Part shown: piece after piece, positions 42,928 to 51,109 of the stretch | Layout: every line of letters starts with the position of its first letter | Position numbering within the stretch: position 1 is the first letter of the stretch | From: Planctomycetota bacterium | GTDB lineage: Bacteria > Planctomycetota > UBA1135 > UBA2386 | Length of the DNA: 64,000 nt | Assembly: GCA_021776805.1 (NCBI GenBank) | Contig: JAJFFD010000129.1 | Span: 20,412 to 84,411 of the forward strand | Direction of reading: 5' to 3' | The notes under the pieces: model-generated | What the model saw: the letters and a program-made list of their open reading frames with translations, nothing else | What the model was told of the DNA's origin: nothing | The model's database searches: none | Made by a program: the position numbers and the translations under genes

Positions 42928-45336
42928 GTGCGATTTGAATCCCGCTCCGCCATCGCAGCAATACTTGCCCTCACTTCCACGATCGCCGCGCAAGACCCAA
43001 GCTACACGACCATCGGGGCAGGCTGCCCGGGTAGCGCAGGCACCCCGACCCTTTCCGCGATCGGTGGACTGCCCCGCGTAGCCGAGACGTTTACTTCCCA
43101 GCTCACAAACGTCGGAGACATCGGCTTCGCCATCGGAATCACTGGGTTGTCCAACGCAAGCTGGGGAGTCGTGCCGCTGCCCGCAGACTTGACGCTAGTG
43201 GGCATGCCGGGTTGCCTTCTGTTCACTGACGTTCGCCGGCAGCAGGCTCTGTCGATCAACCAGGGATCGGCTGATTGGGAGTTGGAACTGCCGGTTGGAC
43301 CTGAATGGCAGGGCACAACCTTCTACCAGCAGGCCTTCGTCTTGGATGACTCAGTGCCGGGATTGGGTGGCGTTATGTCCGACGCTGCGGAAGGCGTGAT
43401 TGGTCTTAGCCTGACTGAGGCGCCGCAGGTTGCCGTTGCATTTCCTCCACCCTGCTCCACAACCGAAAACGACTACGTGGTCGTCCGGGGAACGGCTACA
43501 GACTCCGATGGGATCCAAGCTGTGATGGTGAATGGAGTCCTCGCTCTAACTAGCGACGGATTTGCGAACTGGCAAGCGACTATCCCGCTGGCAGGAGGCC
43601 CGAATCCTGTTGTTGTCAGTGCAACAGATTTACTCGGATACCGATCAGAAGAGACTGAGTTCGCCCTCACCACATCTAAGCCTTCGCTTGGACAAATGTG
43701 GTCGATAGATGTGGATCCCGGCAGCAACCGATTGGTGACAGGCGGATCAGACTTAGTCGCCGTAGATCTCGATACTGGCTATCGGACAAGGCTCGCCTCG
43801 GTGCCAGGAAACTGGACTGGGCTAGCCGTGAGTGGCGATACGGCAGTTATCAACTCTAGTTGGAGGGTAACCAGAGTGGATCTGCTCACGGGCAACATGG
43901 AGCAAATCGCGAATACGGTCCAAACTGACGAGACATTCTCTGAAGTTGCGACTGATGGAACCAAGGCTTTTCTTGTGTCCTCTGACGTAGGAGGGAGTCC
44001 AGCAGATGTCTGGGAAGTTGGCTTAGATGGGTCAGGGCTAAGAAGACTCAAGAATGGCGGCTTCCCGGGTCCGGGAGCCCCAGAATTCAGGGACCTGAAG
44101 GATATTGCTGTCCGTGGATCTCAAGCATTCATAACCAAGAATCTGCAAGCCTGCTCGATGCCGTATGTGACTGGAGAGTTGCTTGAATTCGATCTGAACA
44201 CCGGGAGTTGGCGCCTTGTTTCGGGCGGATTCATGACGGAGCAACAGACTGGTTCTGGCCCTTCTCTTTCAGAGCCAATCGGGGTAGCGATGGAAGGGAA
44301 CAGAGCGCTAACGATTGACACGTGTCTTGACGCACTAGTCACGATCGACCTAGCCACCGGGGATCGGGTTGTTCTGGCTGATGATCAGATTGGCACAGGA
44401 GCCAGTCTAAATGGAGTGTCAAAAGTCGCTGCTCACGACGGGCGTGCGTTCGTCCCGGATCCTGCACTGAAAGGCCTCATCCAGATTGATCTGGCGACAG
44501 GGAACCGCACTACCTTTAGTCCCAGTGGCGCAGGTGAAGGCGTCAGTCTCTCTTCCCCAGGCTCGATGATTCGAGTTTCAGATCATTTCTATGTGCATGA
44601 CATAGGCCTAGACGCGGTGCTAATGATCGACTGTATGTCGGGCGCACGCTCCATTGTTTCCGGACTGGGGATTGGAACCGGGCCGACTTTCTCTGGAGAT
44701 GGAGACATTGAATGGAGTGGCTCAGAAATCCTCCTCGCTGATCGGGCATCAAACTCGATCATCGCGATCGATCCCGTAACTGGCGATCGAACACACATCT
44801 CAGGGGCGGGCCTGGGCGCAGGACCAAACTTTTCATCGGTTGGCGATATCGCGGTCTACGGGTCAACCCTTTTAGTTCGGGATGGTGGGCTCGATGCCCT
44901 CGTCCACGTCGACCTAACTACCGGTAATCGATCTGTGCTCCCGGGCGGATCTTCAGGATTTGGGACGGAGATCTTTGGTCTAGACGGCTTGGTGGTTTTT
45001 GGCGATGAAGCACTGGTCTCAACGTACGAAAGCCTTGTTGGAGTGGATCTAGGAACAGGTGATCGCCGCGTAGTTTCGTCGAATAGATACTCTTGGGGGA
45101 CCACGTATATGTTCCCCATAGACTTGCAGGTAGACGGACAAAGGGCATTCGTGCTAGACGCCAATGTCGGAATCGTCTCGGTAGAGATTGCAACGGGAAA
45201 TAAGACGACTGCCAGCGCCCAATCCGGCAACGGATTCCACTTGGCCAATCGTGTTGCGACCATGACGAGTGCCACAGACGGATCAGTCTTTGCCGTCGAT
45301 CTGCTTTCTGGAGAAGAAGTGGTCGTTACCAAGTAG
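42928..45336 (+). CDS. Large secreted beta-propeller protein carried by the element
   Basis: An 802-residue exported protein with a GTG start and signal peptide (ending STIAAQ). Residues 25-155 form the GAGCPGSAGTP module common in planctomycete exported proteins (LPLP-type strand and GMPGCLLF). Residues 165-250 resemble an Ig-like domain (VVRGTATDSDGIQAVMVNG). From 255 to the end there are about ten propeller-blade repeats of the form VDLxTGxRxxxS (for example IDLATGDRVVLA, VDLTTGNRSVLP). It is the only plus-strand gene in the element besides int and ends 13 bases before the convergent terL stop. It is probably a surface or periplasmic protein expressed by the lysogen. Confidence 0.8.
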   Translation: MRFESRSAIAAILALTSTIAAQDPSYTTIGAGCPGSAGTPTLSAIGGLPRVAETFTSQLTNVGDIGFAIGITGLSNASWGVVPLPADLTLVGMPGCLLFTDVRRQQALSINQGSADWELELPVGPEWQGTTFYQQAFVLDDSVPGLGGVMSDAAEGVIGLSLTEAPQVAVAFPPPCSTTENDYVVVRGTATDSDGIQAVMVNGVLALTSDGFANWQATIPLAGGPNPVVVSATDLLGYRSEETEFALTTSKPSLGQMWSIDVDPGSNRLVTGGSDLVAVDLDTGYRTRLASVPGNWTGLAVSGDTAVINSSWRVTRVDLLTGNMEQIANTVQTDETFSEVATDGTKAFLVSSDVGGSPADVWEVGLDGSGLRRLKNGGFPGPGAPEFRDLKDIAVRGSQAFITKNLQACSMPYVTGELLEFDLNTGSWRLVSGGFMTEQQTGSGPSLSEPIGVAMEGNRALTIDTCLDALVTIDLATGDRVVLADDQIGTGASLNGVSKVAAHDGRAFVPDPALKGLIQIDLATGNRTTFSPSGAGEGVSLSSPGSMIRVSDHFYVHDIGLDAVLMIDCMSGARSIVSGLGIGTGPTFSGDGDIEWSGSEILLADRASNSIIAIDPVTGDRTHISGAGLGAGPNFSSVGDIAVYGSTLLVRDGGLDALVHVDLTTGNRSVLPGGSSGFGTEIFGLDGLVVFGDEALVSTYESLVGVDLGTGDRRVVSSNRYSWGTTYMFPIDLQVDGQRAFVLDANVGIVSVEIATGNKTTASAQSGNGFHLANRVATMTSATDGSVFAVDLLSGEEVVVTK

Positions 45337-45349
45337 CTCGCGGGGCGCC

Positions 45350-47266
45350 TCACCAAGCCCGTCCTCGTTTCTGAGGCGGGCCCTTGCGTTTGTTCCCGAA
45401 TAGCTGCGGATTGAGTGCTCGCTCTCTCCGCTGCATGTAGTGCGGTTGATCGCGGATCCCTGGACCGCGCATGTTTGGCTGCGCTGGTGGCGGTGCATTC
45501 TTGACCGGCTCGCGCATTGCGTAGACGCCCATCATGTCAGCGGCCACCACGTTCAAGACCTCCGCGTCCCAGTAGTGATTGGCGCGGCCCTTGGACTTTG
45601 GTTTCCAAGTCAGCTTTCCTTTCCGGTCCTGGATCTTGTGTTCCGCTGTGACCTGGCGAAGGTATTCCTGATCGGCGTCCTCGAAGATCCACCAGCCCGG
45701 CCCATCCACGGGGCGACTCTGTAGGTCGGATAGCTTGTCCTTGTAGAAGTTGCTGTTGGCCACCCAGTATTTCAGACCGAACCGGGCACGCTTGCCGCTG
45801 GCGGTCTTCTCCACTGACCGGGGATCGCTAAGGGGTGCGCCCACTAAGTTGGTTCTGCCAAACACGGGCCGGCAGGCAGCCTTCCATTCCTTGCAGAAGC
45901 CATAGACGCTGTGCGGCTCATAGCTGCTATCCACGCAGGCCATGCTGACGCCCTTCCCGCTGTAGTCGCTTCGAAAGAGAAGATTGGCCAACGTCTCCCA
46001 GTCACCGCAGCGGCCGTAGTCGATCAGCCAGCTCTCCTGGTCGTATCCCCATCCCCGGATCGACCACACCAGGTAGTCCTTCTGCACGTCCACGCCCGCC
46101 GTTAGCACCTGCACGCCATCGGGTGCGGTGGCGCGTTCGTAGTCTTTGGCCCTTTCCGAAAGCGTGGTAACGGACGTTGCCGCAACCCGTTCCTCCCAAG
46201 GAAGCCCCTGCCAGTTGTTCTGGAAGCTCCGAACCTTTTCCGCGTTGCCCTTGGACCGGATGAACTCCGCAGCCATCTCGGACCAGGTCACCCAGCGGCT
46301 ACACATGGTCGAAAGGTGATAGCTGCGAACTGAAAGCCGCTTGCCCCCTGTCACCTGGCCAGACGCGTCAACGGTTCCGCCCTCGGGAACCCACACGCCC
46401 TTTTCAAGCATGGGGCCCTTTTGGTGCTCGCGCAGTTCGGCGCTGCAGCCCTTACATTCGAAGTGGGCTAGGCCTTCGCGGGCAACGATCGCGGCATGTT
46501 CGGCCTGGCCATCAGCTCCGCATCCCTCAGCGTCGGGCCACTTCAACTGCTCGAACTCGAGTTCCTGGTAATGGCCGCAGCTCGGGCACGGGCAGTGGTA
46601 TGCCCGTTTGTCGCCGGATTGGTATTCGCGGTAGATCAGGCCATCGCCCGTGGTGGGCGTGGAGGCCATGAGAATCTTGCGATCATGGAAGGTCTTGGCG
46701 CGCTCCATGAGAAGGCTCACCGGGTCCGTCTCACGACCAAGGTGATCTTTGTATTTGTCGACCTCGTCAGGAAGCAGAACGCGGCAGGATCGTTGCGCTA
46801 GGGCTGCGGCGCTATTGGCTCCGGTGAAGTAGGCCGTGGCTGCGCCGGTTGAAATGCACTGCCGCAGGTAGCCGGACTTACCTTCCGGGATCAGATGGGC
46901 CAGCGCGGGGGATGCTTCGAGGATGGGCTTTAGCCGGTGCTGGCAGATCTCCACGCTGTCTGTGTCGCGGGGCATGACCAGTTGCACTTGACTTGGATCT
47001 TGGTCCAGGAAGTAGAGGGCGGCGATCAGAAGGGCGGTCGTCTTGCCGACCTGCGTGCAGGTCATAAAGACCACCGTTTCCGTGTAGTCGTCGCTAAGGG
47101 CGTCGAGTGGTTCGCGCCAGTAGGGCGTCCAAGTCATGCGGATCGGACCCGGCCGGCTTGCCTTGTCCGATGGCAACACCACGCTGGCCTCGGCCCACGC
47201 GCTCACACTGATCTTGGGCGGCGGCCTGAATGCGCGGCGGATCCTTGCGGAGTCGATATCCGTCAT
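45350..47266 (-). CDS. terL: Phage terminase large subunit, GpA family
   Basis: A 638-residue lambda GpA-type terminase that cuts and pumps DNA into procapsids. The ATPase has Walker A CTQVGKT (residues 70-76), Walker B VLLPDEVD (Asp167, Glu168), and ASTPTTGDG as coupling motif. Two Cys pairs, CPCPSCG and CKGC, form the family zinc site. The nuclease shows GVDVQ and, near the C-terminus, HYWDAEVLNV. It is full-length. It overlaps terS by 4 bases and is the last gene of the operon; no portal gene follows, which is unusual for a phage. Confidence 0.95.
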   Translation of the reverse strand: MTDIDSARIRRAFRPPPKISVSAWAEASVVLPSDKASRPGPIRMTWTPYWREPLDALSDDYTETVVFMTCTQVGKTTALLIAALYFLDQDPSQVQLVMPRDTDSVEICQHRLKPILEASPALAHLIPEGKSGYLRQCISTGAATAYFTGANSAAALAQRSCRVLLPDEVDKYKDHLGRETDPVSLLMERAKTFHDRKILMASTPTTGDGLIYREYQSGDKRAYHCPCPSCGHYQELEFEQLKWPDAEGCGADGQAEHAAIVAREGLAHFECKGCSAELREHQKGPMLEKGVWVPEGGTVDASGQVTGGKRLSVRSYHLSTMCSRWVTWSEMAAEFIRSKGNAEKVRSFQNNWQGLPWEERVAATSVTTLSERAKDYERATAPDGVQVLTAGVDVQKDYLVWSIRGWGYDQESWLIDYGRCGDWETLANLLFRSDYSGKGVSMACVDSSYEPHSVYGFCKEWKAACRPVFGRTNLVGAPLSDPRSVEKTASGKRARFGLKYWVANSNFYKDKLSDLQSRPVDGPGWWIFEDADQEYLRQVTAEHKIQDRKGKLTWKPKSKGRANHYWDAEVLNVVAADMMGVYAMREPVKNAPPPAQPNMRGPGIRDQPHYMQRRERALNPQLFGNKRKGPPQKRGRAW

Positions 47267-47745
47267 CCTGCGATCACTCCCGTGGCGGAGATGTCGTCCA
47301 ATACTTCCCGGATGTGGCCTTCGACGATCCTTTGCACTTCGCGGGGTTCGTCATGGCCCACAAGCTCCTGCGCCATGCGGCGTCCTAGCTCCATGAAGCG
47401 CTTGCTGAGTGCCGCAGCCCACTGCGCGAAGTTGGTCTCTACCTCGGCCTTGTCCACAAGCTTGCCCTCTAGCTCGTGGAGTTCGATTTCCGCCTTCATC
47501 GCCTGGAAGCGTTTCAGCTCGCTAGTCCAGTATTCCAGCTCATCTGCGGCTCTCTCGCGGGCTCGGGCGCTCGTGTCCTTGCGGGCCTTATCCCAAGCCG
47601 CGATGCGAATAACGTCGAAGGATCCGTCAGCCTCAACCGGCATTCCTTCCTTCTTCCAGCGCACAATCGTGCCTTCGCCCTTGTCCAGTTGAAGTGCTAG
47701 CTCCCGCTGGGTGCCTACGATGTTTTGTTGCTTCGGCCTGGTCAT
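47263..47745 (-). CDS. terS: Terminase small subunit, Nu1-like
   Basis: A 160-residue protein with an N-terminal HTH (GTQRELALQLDKGEGTIVRW, then KKEGMPVEADGSFDVIRIAAW) like the DNA-binding domain of lambda Nu1 and other small subunits. A long helix (AADELEYWTSELKRFQAMKAEI) for oligomerisation follows. The start lies 178 bases after the previous gene; that gap (47746-47923) is the largest in the operon and contains short GC-rich inverted repeats, a place where a cos or pac site could lie. The 4-base overlap with terL supports the pair. Recognition by TerS of element DNA is expected for a satellite. Confidence 0.85.
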   Translation of the reverse strand: MTRPKQQNIVGTQRELALQLDKGEGTIVRWKKEGMPVEADGSFDVIRIAAWDKARKDTSARARERAADELEYWTSELKRFQAMKAEIELHELEGKLVDKAEVETNFAQWAAALSKRFMELGRRMAQELVGHDEPREVQRIVEGHIREVLDDISATGVIAG

Positions 47746-47923
47746 GCTTGCGCCAGTGTCGTCCCCATTGACCTACGCCCGACCAGATGTCTGGGAATGG
47801 GATCGCCCCACGCATACCCCAATAGGGGCAGCCCCAGCAGAGGGACCCACCCCGTCTGTGCTGCGACGCATGCGGGCACGACCCTTGCCATGCCCTGCAG
47901 TGATTGCGCGCACTGTGGGCCCA

Positions 47924-48643
47924 CTACGTCTTCCACACGCGCTCCTTCTTGCTGCGCTTGAACCGCTCCCAGTCCTGGCCAATCTTCACCTTGGCATCTT
48001 CGAGGTGACCTGGGAGATCGCCGCTTAGCACCTGGTCCACCGTTCGCTTGAACCCAAGCTGTGGCTTGAACCGCGTTGTCTTCTGCCAGGTTGCAACCGG
48101 TTCCAGCGTGCCACTGCCGCGGGCATTCTTGAACGCAGTCAAGATGCCGGTGGTTTTGCTGCGGATGATCGTTAGCTGATCACCCCCGAGTAGCTTTAGC
48201 ACTCGGCCCGTGGGTCGCTTCTGCGCCTTCTTGAATCCACCCAGCATCGTGCGCGCTTTCTTCTGCCACTTGGGCAGCAACACCGGCACACCTTCACCAC
48301 CGTGATGCACCGTGCCGCCCTGCTCGTGTAGCTCAGCACTCTTGCCAAAGAAAGTCCCATCCACACGGACGCGCTCGATGCCCTGCGACTTCACGAATGA
48401 CCTGGCCGCAGCAAAGCCACCCTTCCGTGGGTAGGCCCGGATCCAAAAACCCTTCTTTACGAAACGCTTCATCTCCGGCGTGCTTTGTTTGTTCGCAGCC
48501 TGTTTCTTTATGTCGAACGCCGTGCGACGGATGGCCAATAGACCCCATCTCGCAATGCTGTAGGGCACGTCGTCCATGGCCCCGAACAGCCCGCCATCGC
48601 GGATTTCCATCGACAACCCAGATCTACCTAGATCGCTTGCCAT
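47924..48643 (-). CDS. Phage minor-tail/HK97-gp10-like protein
   Basis: A 239-residue basic protein. The N-terminal half (IARWGLLAIRRTAFDIKKQA, then ELHEQGGTVHHGGEGVPVLLP) resembles tail-completion proteins of the gpZ/gp10 type, in which HEQGGT is a typical loop, and the C-terminal half is rich in Lys and Trp. This would be the only morphogenesis-like protein in the element. Assignment is by pattern and moderate. It could act in modifying a helper particle. It is preceded by an unknown gene with a 2-base gap. Confidence 0.5.
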   Translation of the reverse strand: MASDLGRSGLSMEIRDGGLFGAMDDVPYSIARWGLLAIRRTAFDIKKQAANKQSTPEMKRFVKKGFWIRAYPRKGGFAAARSFVKSQGIERVRVDGTFFGKSAELHEQGGTVHHGGEGVPVLLPKWQKKARTMLGGFKKAQKRPTGRVLKLLGGDQLTIIRSKTTGILTAFKNARGSGTLEPVATWQKTTRFKPQLGFKRTVDQVLSGDLPGHLEDAKVKIGQDWERFKRSKKERVWKT

Positions 48644-48645
48644 CC

Positions 48646-48900
48646 CTATACCCTTGCCCTGCCACTTGCGTAGCCACTGGGCACCAGGAACGCGGTGCCG
48701 AACGCATCGCGCAACGCGAAAGCGAGATCACCCCGGCCATCGAATAGGCTGGTCACCCCGCTACCTGCGTCTCGCCAGATGCGGCTGGTTACCGTGTTCA
48801 GCGTTTCGCTGCAGCCATTCCCAATGGCCACGCGCTCGCCCATGTTGCTGTATTTACCCACTGCCTTGTGCAGTGCTTCTCGTCTTGGATTCATCTCCAA
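48646..48900 (-). CDS. Small operon protein, unknown
   Basis: An 84-residue protein. The C-terminal half reads SRIWRDAGSGVTSLFDGRGDLAFALRDAFGT when split at its Gly residues; no family is recognised. Its start overlaps the end of the 48891-49193 gene by 10 bases and its stop is 2 bases from the tail-like gene, so it belongs to the operon and may be a head-tail-type accessory (inference from position only). Confidence 0.5.
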   Translation of the reverse strand: MEMNPRREALHKAVGKYSNMGERVAIGNGCSETLNTVTSRIWRDAGSGVTSLFDGRGDLAFALRDAFGTAFLVPSGYASGRARV

Positions 48901-49193
48901 AGTCTCCCCGCCGGTGGTGCCGGCATGTTCTCTTCGTTGCTAGCGTTGAGTGCATAGCCGAGGATGGCTAGGCGAAGCCTTGCCCTACTTCTGAACTCGG
49001 CGCGCACTTGATTGCTTTGCCAAAGTTCCTCAGCCCAATACAGGCCTCGGTCGCTTAGCCCTTCCCCGCTCTCGTCGATCAATTCCGGTGCAGAACGCGG
49101 GGATCCAAAGGCAGCCAGAACTCTCAGCGCATAGGGTCTGGCATCCAAATCCTTGGGCTGATAGCGGTGCCTGAAGAAGTCCGCCGCGTTCAT
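48891..49193 (-). CDS. Unknown operon protein, paralogue A
   Basis: A 100-residue protein that matches its upstream neighbour along most of its length: ALRVLAAFGSP, GLSDRGLYWAEELWQSNQVR and LRLAILGYALNASNEE align with AMRVLKAFANP, KLSERGEFWVDELWSSEENR and LSTHVLGLMVCATEDG. Both are helical and Trp-containing. No family is recognised. The pair arose by tandem duplication and has since diverged strongly, which suggests both copies are functional. Confidence 0.6.
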   Translation of the reverse strand: MNAADFFRHRYQPKDLDARPYALRVLAAFGSPRSAPELIDESGEGLSDRGLYWAEELWQSNQVRAEFRSRARLRLAILGYALNASNEENMPAPPAGRLWR

Positions 49194-49197
49194 GTCC

Positions 49198-49443
49198 CTA
49201 GTCGGCCAATCTAGGCTGGCCGTCCTCGGTAGCGCACACCATCAATCCCAAGACGTGGGTGCTCAGCTTTTCACGGGTGCCGTAGGTCTTGCGGTTCTCT
49301 TCGCTGGACCAAAGTTCGTCTACCCAGAATTCGCCCCGCTCCGAAAGCTTGGCGCTGCTGCCGTCAAGAAACTGGTTTCTGTCGTTTGGATTGGCGAATG
49401 CTTTCAAAACCCGCATCGCCGCGTCTGATCTACTGAGTGCCAT
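49198..49443 (-). CDS. Unknown operon protein, paralogue B
   Basis: An 81-residue protein paralogous to the downstream 48891-49193 product, which starts 4 bases after it. The shared core is an MRVLKAF-type helix, a (S/D)xRGxxWxxELW motif and a C-terminal hydrophobic helix. The start overlaps the previous gene by 14 bases. It might form a hetero-oligomer with the paralogue; no family is recognised. Confidence 0.6.
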   Translation of the reverse strand: MALSRSDAAMRVLKAFANPNDRNQFLDGSSAKLSERGEFWVDELWSSEENRKTYGTREKLSTHVLGLMVCATEDGQPRLAD

Positions 49444-49786
49444 ATGCCAACTCCCCCTGTTCGAATGCGCGTCTTTCGATTTTGTTCCCCAAGACCAGAC
49501 GCAGGGCCGTGGGGCTAATTCGTGATAGGTGTTCCGCCGCGGATAGCCATGCCACCGGCATGGCCCGCAGATCTTGGTTCAAGTCCCGTAGCCGCCGAGT
49601 GCATTCGGCCCGCAGCTCCAACAGCTTTTCGTCGTCGGGCCGCTCCAGCAGCTCGCAACGGACCTGGTTTCCGCGATCGATCACTTCCGCAAGCTCTTGC
49701 CGATACGTGGGCAGGTCGCGTTCGGCTGCTTCCATCAAGCCGACCATGCTGCGAATCTGCGCTTGGTGTTTGTGAGGGCGAGCCAT
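49430..49786 (-). CDS. Helical operon protein, unknown
   Basis: A 118-residue, almost fully helical protein (VGLMEAAERDLPTYRQELAE, LLELRAECTRRLRDLNQDLR) with a C-terminal WLSAAEHLSRISPTALRLVL segment that could form a small HTH. It starts at the last base of the coiled-coil gene upstream. Function unknown; position between replication-type and packaging-type genes. Confidence 0.55.
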   Translation of the reverse strand: MARPHKHQAQIRSMVGLMEAAERDLPTYRQELAEVIDRGNQVRCELLERPDDEKLLELRAECTRRLRDLNQDLRAMPVAWLSAAEHLSRISPTALRLVLGNKIERRAFEQGELAYGTQ

Positions 49787-50541
49787 CAGATCACCAGAAA
49801 GCTCAAGTCCGGCGTGCGCATCTCTGCGGCTCTTGCTTCCAGTTCCTGAAGCTCTGACCCGGCGCGCTCAATGCCCGCGGTCAGATTCTGGATCTGCTGC
49901 TTTCGGTGCTTGATTGCGTTGTCCACAGAACTGTCTTTCTGTTCCCGAGTGGTGAAACTCGTAAACCAGTTCCAAAGGTCGCTGCCCGCGCTCATCTCCT
50001 CGTTACCTGTCAACTGCGCAAGCTCGCTCCTCACCCCAACCAGGATCCTGCGATCTGCGTCCAGTCGCATACGCAGCCGGTTGACCCGGTTTGCGATCTC
50101 GGTGGTCAGGGAGCCAATGTCTGGGTTCAGGAACCGCCAAACCTCGCGTTCGGTATCGGCGATAGTTTGCTCTGCAGTTCGGGATGCGCGGACTTGAAGC
50201 CTGGCAGAGTCTGCTTTGTCCTTGGCGTTCTTCAGTTTCTCCGCTAGATCGTCAATGGACGATTGGATGGCGCTGCATGCGGCCTCTGCTTTCTCAAGCG
50301 TCTTGGCGCGTTTGGCGGTAGTTTTCGCCACAACCTTCGCCGACTCCATCGCCTGGAGTGCCACAACTTGCCGTTCAAACTGCGCCGGCGATAGCTCGAG
50401 TTCGGCCAGCAGTTCGTCGAGCTCGGCTTCGTCAACTTGGCTGTCATCCTTCGCCGCCATGCTTGCCAGGATCAGAAAGTGCTTGCGTGGTTTTGATTTG
50501 TCGACCACTCGATGCGCGGCCAATCGTTCTAGTAGTTTCAA
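49786..50541 (-). CDS. Coiled-coil operon protein
   Basis: A 251-residue protein. An acidic N-terminal segment (VDEAELDELLAELELSPAQF) is followed by a coiled coil over about residues 55-130 rich in Ala/Lys/Glu, a Trp-containing segment near residues 180-195 (SAGSDLWNWFTSFTTREQ) and a second coiled coil. No family is recognised. Scaffold-like or size-determining roles are conceivable for a satellite but nothing in the sequence shows it. It overlaps both neighbours by 1-4 bases. Confidence 0.5.
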   Translation of the reverse strand: MKLLERLAAHRVVDKSKPRKHFLILASMAAKDDSQVDEAELDELLAELELSPAQFERQVVALQAMESAKVVAKTTAKRAKTLEKAEAACSAIQSSIDDLAEKLKNAKDKADSARLQVRASRTAEQTIADTEREVWRFLNPDIGSLTTEIANRVNRLRMRLDADRRILVGVRSELAQLTGNEEMSAGSDLWNWFTSFTTREQKDSSVDNAIKHRKQQIQNLTAGIERAGSELQELEARAAEMRTPDLSFLVI

Positions 50542-50930
50542 TGTTCCCCCTCGGGTATGTAGCGCTCCCTAACCAGTGCATCCCGCGGCGCGTTCGCCAT
50601 CACAAGGGCCATGCTGGGCAGGAAGGTAGAAATGTAGTCACGGTGGAAGTCGCCCTTGTCGCTTAGCCATGAGACGCTCCACCACTGTTGTTCAAGGTGC
50701 GCCGGCCACGGGATCACTTCGTTGAAGTAAAGCGGCAGCAACCCCGGCTTCGTCAGCCAGACCAGCCCGTAGCCAGGCGCAACCATGACCCGGCCACTGG
50801 TGCCGTGGATCTCCCAAAGATTCGGCGCCGATGGTTCTGCGGTCAGTTCACCCCTGGCGCGTAGCAATCCCAAAACGGTCTGGACATACGCGGGCGTCGG
50901 GCAGTGTTCTGTGTGATGGTCATCCATCAA
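50538..50930 (-). CDS. Unknown operon protein
   Basis: A 130-residue protein with a His-rich start (MMDDHHTEHCPTPAYVQTVL) and a central small beta domain (GRVMVAPGYGLVWLTKPG, YFNEVIPWPAHLEQQWWSV). No family is recognised. It overlaps its neighbours by 4 bases on each side. Confidence 0.5.
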   Translation of the reverse strand: MMDDHHTEHCPTPAYVQTVLGLLRARGELTAEPSAPNLWEIHGTSGRVMVAPGYGLVWLTKPGLLPLYFNEVIPWPAHLEQQWWSVSWLSDKGDFHRDYISTFLPSMALVMANAPRDALVRERYIPEGEH

Positions 50931-51109
50931 GCAGACTCCCCAAGTTGTTCCCGTGTCCGCGCATGCCGGACCAGTGTTCCGATAAATGGTTCGGGGGCGT
51001 GGGCGTCCTTAGGGAAAGATGCAACCGCCCACGCCCCGAAACCTAGCCGAAGGCCTATGGCTGCCCCGGTCCGGGTAATTCTGATTCCCCTAACGTTGAA
51101 GTTCCCCAT
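50927..51109 (-). CDS. Small unknown operon protein
   Basis: A 60-residue protein (MGNFNVRGIRITRTGAAIGL...). The ATG at 51109 overlaps the stop of the zinc-finger gene as TAATG, which is a clear coupling site; the frame opens at 51193 inside the upstream gene, and that part is rejected. The N-terminal half resembles a beta hairpin. No family is recognised. Confidence 0.5.
   Translation of the reverse strand: MGNFNVRGIRITRTGAAIGLRLGFGAWAVASFPKDAHAPEPFIGTLVRHARTREQLGESA

Noticed and set aside
47746..47923. Definite cos site
   Set aside because: Only position and short inverted repeats suggest it; no known cos or TerS-binding pattern could be recognised.
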